From contig JAJEFO010000006.1 of the NCBI GenBank assembly GCA_022820365.1, positions 41,284 through 105,283 on the forward strand: a DNA stretch of 64,000 nucleotides. Direction: 5' to 3'. The notes beneath the pieces were generated by a model. It was given only the letters and a program-made list of their open reading frames with translations, ran no database searches and was not told the DNA's origin. The stretch is from Silicimonas sp. GTDB lineage: Bacteria; Pseudomonadota; Alphaproteobacteria; Rhodobacterales; Rhodobacteraceae. The position numbers and the translations under genes are program-made. How positions within the stretch are numbered: position 1 is the first letter of the stretch; the number at the start of each line of letters is the position of its first letter. Shown in pieces: positions 35,292-46,809 of the stretch.

Positions 35292-37181
35292 TCAAGCATA
35301 CATCTCGTCGACAAGCGCGCCATGATTCTTTTCGACGAAATTTCGTCTGAGCTTCATGGTCGCGGTCAGTTCCTCGTCTTCGGCAGTCAGCAGGACGTCG
35401 ATCAACCGGAAATCCTTGATCCGCTCAACCCGCGCGAAATCGTTGTTCACGGCGTCCACCACGCCCCCGATGAGATCGCGCACCTCTCGAACCTGCGTCA
35501 GCGACGCAAAGTCGGAAAACGGCAGGCGATTGTCCTGCGCAAACTTCTCGACCGTTTCCTGGTCAATCATGATCAGGCAGGTCAGGAACTTCCGTCCGTC
35601 CCCGATCACGATCGCGTCCGAGACGTATGGCGAGGCCTTCAGGCGATCCTCGATCTTCGCTGGCGCAATGTTCTTGCCACCCGACGTGATGATGATGTCC
35701 TTGATCCTTCCGGTAACGGTCAGGTATCCGTCCGCGTCGATTGCGCCCGTGTCTCCGGTTCGCAGCCAGCCATCGGCCGTGAACGCGACGGCGGACTTCT
35801 CGTTGTCGCGCCAGTAGCCCTTGAAGCAGCTGGCGGCCTTGAACTGGATCTCGCCGTCCTTTCCGATCCTGATCTCGCTGCCGGGCACGTTTCGCCCCAC
35901 GGTGCCGAGCCTCCCTGCGGCAGCGGTGTTCAGCGTCATGATGCCGGCGCTTTCCGTCATCCCGTATCCTTCAAAGATGCGCACGCCGATGGCCTGGAAC
36001 CACCTCAACAGGTCCGGGGAAATCGATGCCGCGCCGGTGTTGCCGCGGCGCAGCCGATCCATTCCCAGCATCCGGCGCAAGTTCTTCAGGAGCACGAAAT
36101 CCCAGAAGAGGTATCGCATCATCACGCCGAAGGGAGTCGGCCTGCCTGAAATTTCTGCATCCGCCCTGGCCATTCCGGCGCTGAGAGCCCGACGATATGC
36201 CCATCGCCCCAGCCGCGTGGCGTCCGCGTCCATGTTGGAGATTCGCGAGTGCATCTTTTCCCACACCCGCGGCACGGCGACGAAAACGGTAGGCGAAACT
36301 TCTCGAATGTTGTCGAAGACGGTCTCCGGACTCTCGGCGAAATTCACGGTCGAGCCAATCGCGATGGGATGGAGGACCGAGACTGTCCGCTCAAGCACAT
36401 GGCAGAGCGGCAGAAAGCAAACATGTTCGTCGTCAGGCGACATCAACAGCGTGTCGGGAGCTGTCGAGATCGAGTACATGATGTTGGAATGCGTCAGCAT
36501 CGCCCCTTTTGGGTTGCCGGTCGTGCCCGAGGTATAGACCAGGAGCGCGACGTCCTCGGGCCTGGAGCGTTCGATCTCGCCTTCGAAGACGCCGGGGTTC
36601 AGTTCCGCCTCCGCTCGCCCGGCGTCATAGAGATCTTCAAGGAACATCACTCTGTCGTCGGCAAAATCGCTCAGGCCGTCAGAGCGGAAGATGATGACCC
36701 TGGCCAGTCCCGGCATGTCGTCGCGCATGGCCAGCCACTTGTCGAGCTGCTCGTCATCCCCAACGAACAGGAACCGGCTGTCGCTGTCATTGACAAGGTA
36801 GGCGAGCTGCCGGGCACTGTCCGTACTATAGACGCCGGATGGAATTCCGCCCACCGCCTGGACGCCAAGATCGGCGTAGATCCACTCCTTGGAATCCTCC
36901 GCCAGGATCGAGACGCTTTCGCCGCGCTTGAGCCCGAGCTTTCTGAGCCCCATGCCGATCCACATCGCACGCTCTCGGAAATCGGCCCACGAATGCGACT
37001 GCCAGATGCCGTAGTCCTTCTCGCGATGCGCCGTTCGGCCTTCGAGATCCCTGCAGCGTCGGGCCCAGAGCTTCACCAGCGTATCGCACCCGTCGACGAT
37101 ATAGGGGCCGGTCGACAGGTCGGCATTGATCGAAATGCCGTCCGCGGCGCGCTGCCTCGGAATCGCCTTGTCTCCACTCAT
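35292..37181 (-). CDS. AMP-dependent acyl-CoA ligase (long-chain fatty-acid-CoA ligase-like)
   Basis: ANL-superfamily adenylate-forming ligase of 629 residues. The P-loop YTSGTTGNPKGAML, the A5 region FEGYGMTESAG, and GWLRTGDTG with the following GRIKDIIITSGGKNIAP hinge are all intact, as is the C-terminal lysine region TATMKLRRN. The ATG at 37181 has AGGAG eight bases upstream. It activates a carboxylic acid to its CoA ester. It lies inside a Liv-type transporter operon (10 bp after livF, 31 bp before the binding protein), a common arrangement in which the imported acid is trapped by CoA activation. Confidence 0.88.
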   Translation of the reverse strand: MSGDKAIPRQRAADGISINADLSTGPYIVDGCDTLVKLWARRCRDLEGRTAHREKDYGIWQSHSWADFRERAMWIGMGLRKLGLKRGESVSILAEDSKEWIYADLGVQAVGGIPSGVYSTDSARQLAYLVNDSDSRFLFVGDDEQLDKWLAMRDDMPGLARVIIFRSDGLSDFADDRVMFLEDLYDAGRAEAELNPGVFEGEIERSRPEDVALLVYTSGTTGNPKGAMLTHSNIMYSISTAPDTLLMSPDDEHVCFLPLCHVLERTVSVLHPIAIGSTVNFAESPETVFDNIREVSPTVFVAVPRVWEKMHSRISNMDADATRLGRWAYRRALSAGMARADAEISGRPTPFGVMMRYLFWDFVLLKNLRRMLGMDRLRRGNTGAASISPDLLRWFQAIGVRIFEGYGMTESAGIMTLNTAAAGRLGTVGRNVPGSEIRIGKDGEIQFKAASCFKGYWRDNEKSAVAFTADGWLRTGDTGAIDADGYLTVTGRIKDIIITSGGKNIAPAKIEDRLKASPYVSDAIVIGDGRKFLTCLIMIDQETVEKFAQDNRLPFSDFASLTQVREVRDLIGGVVDAVNNDFARVERIKDFRLIDVLLTAEDEELTATMKLRRNFVEKNHGALVDEMYA

Positions 37182-37191
37182 ACAGAGTCTC

Positions 37192-37977
37192 CTAGCGCCA
37201 GGTCTTGCGACGTTTCCAGCGCCGCTGGCCACGCTGGCCGCCTGCCTTCACCCCCAAATAGAACTCCTGGATGTCCGGCGAGGAAAGAAGGCGACTGGAA
37301 CTGCCTTCCATCACGACCCGGCCCAGTTCGAGCACGTAGCCATAGTCCGCCAGTTCAAGTGCTGCGCGGGCATTCTGCTCGACAAGCATCATCGTGACAC
37401 CCTGCTCGACATTCAGGCGGCGGATGACGGAGAAGATCTCCTTGACCGCCAGCGGGCTGAGGCCAAGCGAGGGTTCGTCCAGAAGCATGATCCTTGGCCG
37501 CGCCATCATCCCCCGGGCAATTGCCAGCATCTGCTGCTGCCCGCCGGACAGGGTCCCGGCCATCTGCCGCGCCCGCTCCTTGAGGATCGGGAAATACCCG
37601 AAGATCATCTCCAAATCCTCGGCGATGCCGTCCGCAACCGGGCGGGTGTAGGCACCTAGCCTCAGATTGTCCCTGACGGACAGGAGCGGGAAAATCTCGC
37701 GGCCTTCAGGCACGTGAGCGACGCCCTTGCGCACAATGGCGGCCGGCTCGTCCCCGCCTATTTCCTGTCCTTCAAGCATCACGGCTCCCTTCTCCGGCTC
37801 CATGATGCCCGAGATGGTCTTCAGCAGCGTGGTCTTGCCCGCGCCGTTGGCTCCGAGGACGGCAACGATCCGCTGCCGGGGCACTTCGAGACTGATGCCC
37901 CGGATCGCGATGATCGGACCGTAGTAGCTTTCGATGTTGCTGACCGAAAGCATGGGCACTGCATCTCCGCGGCTCAA
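37192..37977 (-). CDS. livF: Liv-type ABC transporter ATP-binding protein LivF
   Basis: ATPase of 261 residues, LivF type. Walker A GANGAGKTT, signature LSGGQQQML and Walker B IMLLDEPSLGL are intact, and the HVPEGREIFP segment is diagnostic for LivF. The longest start is TTG at 37977, preceded by GGGAGGAG; the ATG at 37953 is a plausible alternative. The C-terminus carries a basic extension (GQRGQRRWKRRKTWR) longer than in typical LivF. It is followed after 10 bp by the acyl-CoA ligase. Confidence 0.88.
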   Translation of the reverse strand: MSRGDAVPMLSVSNIESYYGPIIAIRGISLEVPRQRIVAVLGANGAGKTTLLKTISGIMEPEKGAVMLEGQEIGGDEPAAIVRKGVAHVPEGREIFPLLSVRDNLRLGAYTRPVADGIAEDLEMIFGYFPILKERARQMAGTLSGGQQQMLAIARGMMARPRIMLLDEPSLGLSPLAVKEIFSVIRRLNVEQGVTMMLVEQNARAALELADYGYVLELGRVVMEGSSSRLLSSPDIQEFYLGVKAGGQRGQRRWKRRKTWR

Positions 37978-38104
37978 GCTCTCTCTCCTCCCGTGACTTG
38001 ACAGGAAGGAACCTCGTTGCAGATCCCGGACTCCATGCCACGTCTTGGAGCGACACAGGCTCTGTCGATGGCCCGCATTCGGGGCGGCGGTTCCAGTCTT
38101 GCCG

Positions 38105-38884
38105 TCATTCGTTCGCCCCGTCGTCGCCCAAGCCGATATAGGCCTCGATCACGGCCGGGTTCGTCTGAACCTCCTGCGGCGTGCCAATTGCGAGCGTCTT
38201 GCCGTCGGCAAGCGCCAAAACGCGGTCGGACACCGAGCTCACGAGACCCATGTCGTGTTCGACCATCAGCACCGTGATGCCCATGACCTGCCTGATGTCC
38301 TCGATCCAGAAGGCGACTTCGTCGGTCTCCTCGGCGGACAGTCCTGACGCCGGCTCGTCAAGCAGCAGCAGCATCGGTTCCACGGCAAGCGCCCGGCCCA
38401 GTTCGACGATCTTGCGCACGCCGTACGGCAGGCCCATGATCAGGCTTTCGCGGTAAGGCTGCAGATCAAGAAAGTCGATGACCATTTCCGCCGCAAGCCG
38501 GTGGCGGCGTTCCTCTGAACGCACTCCTGGAAGGTGAAGGATCTCGGAAATCGCATTCGACTGCCGGTGCGTATGCCGACCGATCAGCAGGTTCTGAAGG
38601 ACTGTCGCATGTTCGAAGAGCTCGATGTTCTGAAACGTCCTCGCGATGCCAAGGCGGGGGATGTCATGCGGGGCGCACCCGAGTATCGACTTGCCTTCGA
38701 AGCGAATGTCGCCCCCGCTCGGAGTGCAGTAGCGTGAAACCAGGTTGAAGATCGTCGACTTGCCGGCGCCGTTGGGGCCGACAAGAGCAAAGACCTCGCC
38801 GGGATTGACGGCGAAGGATGCGCTTTCGACGGCGGTCAGGCCCCCGAAGCTGATCGTGACATCTTCGAGTTCCAGCAGGCTCAC
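38105..38884 (-). CDS. livG: Liv-type ABC transporter ATP-binding protein LivG
   Basis: ATPase of 259 residues with Walker A GPNGAGKSTIFN, the family segment GIARTFQNIELF, and Walker B-type LLLLDEPASGLSAEE. The ABC signature region reads LPYGVRKIVELGRAL, as usual for LivG, where LSGGQ is replaced by LPYG. The GTG start overlaps the livM stop (GTGA). It is 127 bp from livF, a gap with no gene. It pairs with LivF to energise LivHM. Confidence 0.88.
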   Translation of the reverse strand: MSLLELEDVTISFGGLTAVESASFAVNPGEVFALVGPNGAGKSTIFNLVSRYCTPSGGDIRFEGKSILGCAPHDIPRLGIARTFQNIELFEHATVLQNLLIGRHTHRQSNAISEILHLPGVRSEERRHRLAAEMVIDFLDLQPYRESLIMGLPYGVRKIVELGRALAVEPMLLLLDEPASGLSAEETDEVAFWIEDIRQVMGITVLMVEHDMGLVSSVSDRVLALADGKTLAIGTPQEVQTNPAVIEAYIGLGDDGANE

Positions 38885-39981
38885 CGTATCCGCTCCGTCC
38901 TGAGATAACCCCTTTGCCGCCGGAACATGTCACGTCGGCAGAAGGGAAATAGCTCGAAATAGGTGCGTATCTTGATCCAGCGCCCGTAGATTCCCATGGG
39001 CTCAAGGAGAATGAAGGCAATCAGGATCGCGCCGAATGCTGCGGTCTCGATCCCGGGAGGCATGACCGACGCAGTGCCGAACCTCTCGTTCAGAAACTCC
39101 CGGACAAAGGAAATCGCCAGCGGGAGGAAAGTGATGACAATCGCGCCAAGGAACGCTCCGTGAATCGAGCCGAGGCCGCCGATGACGATCATCATCAAGA
39201 GCGTGATGGACAGGAAGATGGTGAAAGTCTCGTGATTGAAGACGCCGGCAAAGTGGCCCATCAGGGCACCGGCCAGCCCGGTGACGCCGCAGGACAGCGC
39301 AAACGAAACCGCCTTGGTCCGGGCCAGGTTGACGCCGACCGCCTGGGCCGAAATCTCGCTGTCGCGCACCGCAACAAGGGATCGTCCGAGCGGCGAGCGC
39401 AGGATGTTCCTGTACCCGAGAACCACCAGGACGGCGACCCCAAGCGTCAGCCAGTAGAAGCCCGGAGCATTCACGTACCGGTTGAAGGACATTCCGAAGA
39501 TCTTGATGTCAGGCGCGAAAATGCCCGACACGCCACCGGTCCAGGGCGCAAGCATGACAATCCCGTCTTCGGCGAGAACCGATACCGCAAGCGTGGCAAT
39601 GGCGAGATAGATCCCGTGCAGTCTCGCGGTCGGCAGCGCCAAGAGAGCCCCGGCCAATGCCGCGGCGCAGCCAGACAGCGGAAACGACACGACAAACGGC
39701 CAGCCAAGCGACGTCTGAAGCATGACATTCGTGTAGGCGCCCACTGCCATGAAGGCCGCGTGTCCCAGGCTTGGCTGCCCGGCATGGCCGACGAGAAGCA
39801 TCAGGCCCATGCCGGCGATTGCCCAGATCAGCATCAGGGCGAATTCCCCAATCCAGAAGTCATTCATCGCGAATGGCAAGCCGACGGCGACAGCCAGGAG
39901 CAGGAAGTACCAGAATGCCTGGTATCGATGGACAAAGAGGCCGAGATCGGCGTCGTAACTGGTCTTGAACACGATCCGCAC
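38881..39981 (-). CDS. livM: Liv-type ABC transporter permease LivM
   Basis: Inner-membrane permease of 366 residues with about ten hydrophobic segments. The N-terminal helices and GMGLMLLVGHAGQPSLGHAAF, the LivM signature region (usually GQ-x-SLGH), are present, as is GGLGSIHGAFLGA in the coupling loop. The C-terminal basic tail is typical. It starts 3 bp after the livH stop. Confidence 0.88.
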   Translation of the reverse strand: MRIVFKTSYDADLGLFVHRYQAFWYFLLLAVAVGLPFAMNDFWIGEFALMLIWAIAGMGLMLLVGHAGQPSLGHAAFMAVGAYTNVMLQTSLGWPFVVSFPLSGCAAALAGALLALPTARLHGIYLAIATLAVSVLAEDGIVMLAPWTGGVSGIFAPDIKIFGMSFNRYVNAPGFYWLTLGVAVLVVLGYRNILRSPLGRSLVAVRDSEISAQAVGVNLARTKAVSFALSCGVTGLAGALMGHFAGVFNHETFTIFLSITLLMMIVIGGLGSIHGAFLGAIVITFLPLAISFVREFLNERFGTASVMPPGIETAAFGAILIAFILLEPMGIYGRWIKIRTYFELFPFCRRDMFRRQRGYLRTERIR

Positions 39982-39984
39982 GGG

Positions 39985-40923
39985 CTAGACCTTCTTTTCC
40001 CGGATCTGGGACAGAATGCCTGATGGCCGGATGATCAGGACCAGCAGCAGCACGGCATAGGGCACGACCTGGCTGAACCCGGCGGCGACATAGCGGGCAG
40101 CGAAAGGCTCGATCACGCCGATGACAAGGCCGCCAAGAAGCGCGCCGGGAAGCGAGCCCAAACCACCAATCACCGCCGCCGCAAAGGCCTTGATGCCCAG
40201 GAGCCCGGAATTGGGATCGATGGATCCCTTCGAGGCAAGAAGGATTCCCGCCGCCGTCGCGACTACCCCTGACAGGCACCAGATCAGCGCACTCACGCGC
40301 TTGACCGGGATGCCCATGTAATAGGCTGCAAGCTGATTCTGGCTGGCTGCCTGCATTGCCAGGCCAAGCCTCGTGCGCGCAAAGCCAAGGTAGAGGAGGC
40401 CGGTCAGAACGATGGTCACAAGGATCACCGCCACCTCGTCGAGCCCCAGAACGAGACCGGCAAATCTGACATTGACGCCCGCAATCGGGCTTTCGAGGCT
40501 TTGCGGCTCGTGGCCCCAGATCGCCCCGGCAAGGAAGCGGATGATGAAGCCGAGCGCGACCGTCAGGACCACCACGGCAATCTGGCTTTGGCCGGACATC
40601 CGCCTGAGCAGCGTGATCTCAAGGACATAGCCAAAGGCTCCCATCAGGAGGAGGGCGATGGGGACAGAGACCCAGAACGGCAACGCCCAGTAATGATCGT
40701 TGGTCAGCCCCAGCGTGACGAACGCTCCAAGCATCATCATGTCGCCTTGGGCAAAGTTCAGTGCCTCGGTCGCCTTGTAAATCAGCACGAACCCCAGCGC
40801 GATCAATCCATAGACGCAGCCATTCGCGAGGCCACTTACAAGGAGCTGCAGTGATTCCAAGTCCGATGCCCCTCCTCGGGCGACCTGCCAGGCACTGGCC
40901 AGCGTGTCGGTTGTCCACGTCAC
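39985..40923 (-). CDS. livH: Liv-type ABC transporter permease LivH
   Basis: Permease of 312 residues with the LivH signature VSGLANGCVYGLIALGFVLI near the N-terminus, ALNFAQGDMMMLGAFV, and GGLGSLPGALLGG in the coupling region. The assigned start is GTG at 40923, lacking a strong ribosome-binding site, so the exact start is uncertain by a few codons. It is the first gene of the liv/ligase operon. The 454 bp upstream to pgm holds a dispersed repeat and no gene. Confidence 0.87.
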   Translation of the reverse strand: MTWTTDTLASAWQVARGGASDLESLQLLVSGLANGCVYGLIALGFVLIYKATEALNFAQGDMMMLGAFVTLGLTNDHYWALPFWVSVPIALLLMGAFGYVLEITLLRRMSGQSQIAVVVLTVALGFIIRFLAGAIWGHEPQSLESPIAGVNVRFAGLVLGLDEVAVILVTIVLTGLLYLGFARTRLGLAMQAASQNQLAAYYMGIPVKRVSALIWCLSGVVATAAGILLASKGSIDPNSGLLGIKAFAAAVIGGLGSLPGALLGGLVIGVIEPFAARYVAAGFSQVVPYAVLLLVLIIRPSGILSQIREKKV

Positions 40924-40980
40924 CCGGCATCATTGCATCCAGCGACCCGGGTCGCACGACCTGCGTGCAAGTCCGACGCT

Positions 40981-41078
40981 GGCTTCGCATCTCCCGAACC
41001 GATGGCGCTTCCACGGGCTCTCATTCTCGCTCAACCGTCGCTGGAATTCAAATTGGACGGACTGGAGAGTCAAGCTTG
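40981..41078. repeat. Dispersed repeat, copy 1
   Basis: About 98 bp similar to 53384-53483. The best-conserved core is CGCTTCCACGGGC, then TTCTCGCTCAACCGTCGCTG, then AGAGTCAAGCTTG. The two copies lie in intergenic DNA 12.4 kb apart in the same orientation. The surrounding 40924-41377 holds no recognisable gene. Confidence 0.75.
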
Positions 41079-41377
41079 TGCGGTGGTTCTGCACAAGCAA
41101 AGGGGAATGCAGCAAGGGCAAGCGTGTCATTTTCAATTGAAACAAGGTGGCACCGAGGCACGCATCTCAAGAGGCCAAGACCAGGGTTGCCATTGCAGAA
41201 ACCAGGTCGGATCCGCAGAACTCGACATTTGCCACGTCTGAGCATCGTGCGCCGGTCTCCGGTGATGCGAAACCCGCGCAAACACCTCCTGCAAGACCCT
41301 CAATCCGTCGCCGCGTGCCGCTTCTTTCTCGGCTTGGCCAGCAGGCCCGACATGACCTCACCCCCGGACACATGTCT

Positions 41378-43249
<1,872 letters not shown>

Positions 43250-43253
<4 letters not shown>

Positions 43254-45352
43254 GCTTCGACACCATCCGGATTGCATGCAAAGGCCACGACGGAACATGC
43301 GGCGACCGGTGCGGTTGCGGCTTCGACCTTGCCGTTAGCATCCTGCGCGGACAGGCTGGTGTCGATACCCCGCACCCAGTGCCATCCGGGATTCGCGATC
43401 GGCAATGTCACTTCCATTGCCTCGCCGGATCGATTGAATGCGACAAACACGCAGTCGTTGCCGAAGGCAGACCAACTGGCCTCGGCTGAACACCTGATGG
43501 TCAGGCAGAAGTTCGACAGGCCGGGATCACGCCAGTGAAGCGAGCCACCCGTGAAGTCGGTCCACGCCACGTCCGGCAGGCCGTCGCCTTCACGCAAGGC
43601 ACCATGCAGAAAGCGCGCTTGACGCAGGGATGGATGCGCACGCCGGAATGTCGACAGCGCCTCGACAAACTCCAGGAGGTCGGCATCGGCCCGTTCCCAG
43701 TCAACCCAGCCGATCTCGTTGTCCTGGCAATAGGCGTTGTTGTTTCCGTTCTGCGAGTTCCCGAACTCGTCGCCGGCCAGAAGCATCGGCGTTCCCTGCG
43801 ACAGGAACAGTGTTGCAAGCATGTTGCGGATGCGCCGGCGGCGCCGTGCCTGAATGTCCGCATCGTCGGATTCGCCCTCGACGCCGAAATTGTCGCTGAA
43901 GTTGGCGTGATGGCCGTCCTGGTTGTTGGCGAGATTGGCCGCGTTCTGCCTGCCGGCGTAACGCGTCGTATCGGCCAGCGTGAAACCGTCATGCGCGGCG
44001 ACGAAATTGATCGAAGACCTGCTGCTCCGTCCTGGCTGTCCGAACTTGTCGGCCGATCCCAGCAGCCTGCTGCCGAGTTCCTGGGCGCTGTGATCATCGC
44101 CGCGCCAATAGCGCCGCACCGTGTCGCGATAGCTGTCATTCCATTCCGAGAATTCGGCCGGGAAACCACCCAGCTGATAGCCGCCGGGGCCCACGTCCCA
44201 GGGTTCTGCAATCATGCGCACCTGCGACAGGACGGGGTCTTGCCGCAATGCGTCGAAGAAGCCGCCCTGCGGATCGAACCCGTGATCTTCGCGCCCGAGG
44301 GTCGTGGCGAGGTCAAAGCGGAATCCGTCCACGCCCATGCATTCGACCCAGAACCGCAGACTGTCGAGCACCATGCGCAGCACGAACGGATGCGAGACGT
44401 TCAACGTGTTGCCGCAGCCTGTGTCATTGACGTAGTAGCGCGGCTGTCCGGCAAGCAGCTTGTAGTAGGAGGCATTGTCCAGGCCGCGAAAGGACAGTGT
44501 CGGTCCGCGATGGTCACCCTCGGCGGTGTGATTGTAGACAACGTCCAGAATGACCTCGATGCCGGCTTCGTGGAACCGGTCGACCATGTGCCGAAAGCCC
44601 ATGAGGCCGCCGGGACCGAAATACCGAGGCTCGGCCACGAAGAACCCGATGGAGTTGTAGCCCCAGTAGTTCTTCAGGCCACGCTCGAGGAGAAAGGAAT
44701 CGTCGACAAACGCGTGCACGGGCATCAATTCGATCGCCTTTGCGCCCAGCTTCTGCAAATGCTCAAGAATCGGGTCGGTGGCCAGGCCCTCATAAGTGCC
44801 GCGCAGGTCTTCCGGCACCAGCGGATGCCGTTGGGTCAGGCCCCTTACATGGGCTTCGTAAATCAAGTCGTTGCGGCACTGCCGATGTCTGCCCTGCGTC
44901 AAGTCCATGAACAGTTCGGGATCCGAGACAACGGACTTGGGCACATGGGGCGCGCTGTCGGAACGGTCGAACGACAGGTCTCCGCCTGACGATCCCATGT
45001 CGTAGCCGTATGTGCGGGGATGGTTTTCCCACTGCCCGAAATACGCGCGTGTGTACGGATCGCTGAGCAGCTTGTTCGGATTGAAGCGGTGCCCGGATTC
45101 CGGGGCGTAGCTGCCATGTGCGCGATAGCCGTAAAGGCACCCGACCTGCAGGCCTTCGACATAGCCGTGCCATATCGACCCTGTGCGTTCCGGCAGAGCA
45201 AGGCGGTTCGTTTCCGTTTTGCCGTCTGGCGAAAAGAGACAAAGCTCGATCTTCGTGGCGTGCTCGGAAAAGACGGCAAAGTTGACACCGCTGCCGTCAT
45301 GGTTCGCGCCAAGGCGCTGATGGTTTCCAGCTGATACGGGGAACGGAGTCAT
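43250..45352 (-). CDS. glgX: Glycogen debranching enzyme GlgX
   Basis: GH13 isoamylase-type debranching enzyme of 700 residues from the ATG at 45352, 7 bp after the glgA stop. An N-terminal CBM48-like region (GANHDGSGVNFAVFSEHATK) precedes the catalytic barrel. Catalytic segments are VDGFRFDLATTLGRE (nucleophile Asp), MIAEPWDVGPGGYQLGGFP (acid/base Glu) and INFVAAHDGFTL. It cleaves alpha-1,6 branches left by glycogen phosphorylase. The upstream open frame to 45433 overlaps glgA and is not needed. Confidence 0.92.
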
Positions 45353-45359
45353 CTTGGAG

Positions 45360-46808
45360 TCAATCCTTGGCTCTGTCCGCAGCCAGGCTCCGGTAGATCG
45401 CTGCGTAGGCAGCAGCCGAGGCGTCCCACCCAACCGGATGGCGCATGGCCCGGCGCATCATGGCCGACCAGATCCTTGGCTGCCGAAAAGTCGCGCACGC
45501 CCGCGCGATTGCCTGTTCAAGCATCGTGGCGTTGATCGGGGCGAACTGAAACCCGGTCGCGCACTCCGCGGCGAGCGCCGCCTCGTTCGCGTCAATGACC
45601 GTGTCAGCCAGACCGCCCGTCCTCGCGACGACCGGCAGCGTGCCGTAGCGCAGCCCGTAGAGCTGGGTCAGGCCGCAAGGTTCGAAACGAGAGGGGACGA
45701 GAATGGCATCGCATCCCCCTTGCAGGAGGTGCGACAAGGGCTCGTCATATCCGATGATCACGCCGACCTGCTCGGGGTGTCGGCTGGATGCATCCGCGAA
45801 TTGCCGTTCCAGCGCGCTGTCACCTGATCCCAGCAAGGCAAGGCCTGCGCCCTCGGCCACCAGGCTCGGCAAACACTCCAGCAGCATGTCCAGGCCCTTT
45901 TGCGACGTCAGCCGGCTCACGACGCAAAAGAGAGGTCCGTCTTGCCGCTGCAGTCCAAACCGCGCTTCGACTTCGCGCTTGTTTGCGGCTTTGCGCCTGA
46001 GTGATCTTGCGGAGTAGTTTTCAACAAGATGAGGATCTGATTCCGGGTTCCACGTCTCGAGATCGATGCCGTTCAGAATGCCGCTCAGATCGTTTCGGCG
46101 CTCTCGAAGAAGACCGTCGAGACCCATCCCGAATTCCGGCGTGAGCAACTCGCATGCATAGCTCGGGCTAACCGTGGTGATCTTGTCAGACAATGCCAAA
46201 CCTGCCTTGAGGAAACTGATTCTGCCGTAGTACTCGACCCCGCCCGCCGCGAACATCTCGCCTTTCAGCTTCAAGTTCGCCAGCTCGGACGCGTCGAACA
46301 GACCCTGGAATGCGATGTTGTGGATGGTCATGACCACAGGCGGCGCGTTCCGACCGGATTGCGAAAGATACGCAGGCAGCAATCCGGCTTGCCAATCATG
46401 AACATTCACGACGTCGGGCGCCCATCCATCGGCACCGTCCATGGCCAGTTCCGCCCCGGCGCAGCCAAGTGCGGCGAACCGCAGGTGATTGTCAGACCAG
46501 TCCTGTCCGTCTGGCCCCAGATAGATGTTGCCATCCCGGTCATAGAGATGCGGTGCCAAAAGCAACAGGATCTCAAGTCCTTCAGCATTGACGGCCTTGA
46601 CCTCGGCCTTGCCGCCAAACAGGTCGTCAAAGCGCCTGATCGACCGGCCGCCGGCGGCAAGTGCATGCAATGCAGGGTAGGCCGGGACGAGCACCTTGAC
46701 GTCCGTCCCTGCCGCAGCGAGCGCCTTGGGTACCGCGCCGATCACGTCTGCGAGGCCGCCGGTCTTGATGAACGGCGCGCATTCAGAAGCGACGAACAAG
46801 ACGTTCAC
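45360..46808 (-). CDS. glgA: Glycogen synthase GlgA
   Basis: GT5 ADP-glucose-dependent glycogen synthase of 482 residues. The ADP-glucose-binding motif KTGGLADVIGAVP lies near residue 15. The C-terminal EX7E region appears as PSRFEPCGLTQLYGLRYG. The GTG start begins one base after the glgC stop, with GGAGAG inside the glgC end, so translation is coupled. It extends alpha-1,4 glucan chains. Confidence 0.92.
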   Translation of the reverse strand: MNVLFVASECAPFIKTGGLADVIGAVPKALAAAGTDVKVLVPAYPALHALAAGGRSIRRFDDLFGGKAEVKAVNAEGLEILLLLAPHLYDRDGNIYLGPDGQDWSDNHLRFAALGCAGAELAMDGADGWAPDVVNVHDWQAGLLPAYLSQSGRNAPPVVMTIHNIAFQGLFDASELANLKLKGEMFAAGGVEYYGRISFLKAGLALSDKITTVSPSYACELLTPEFGMGLDGLLRERRNDLSGILNGIDLETWNPESDPHLVENYSARSLRRKAANKREVEARFGLQRQDGPLFCVVSRLTSQKGLDMLLECLPSLVAEGAGLALLGSGDSALERQFADASSRHPEQVGVIIGYDEPLSHLLQGGCDAILVPSRFEPCGLTQLYGLRYGTLPVVARTGGLADTVIDANEAALAAECATGFQFAPINATMLEQAIARACATFRQPRIWSAMMRRAMRHPVGWDASAAAYAAIYRSLAADRAKD

Positions 46809-46809
46809 G

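Noticed and set aside
43535..44989. 484-codon plus-strand open frame
   Set aside because: Antisense to glgX, whose catalytic motifs are unmistakable.
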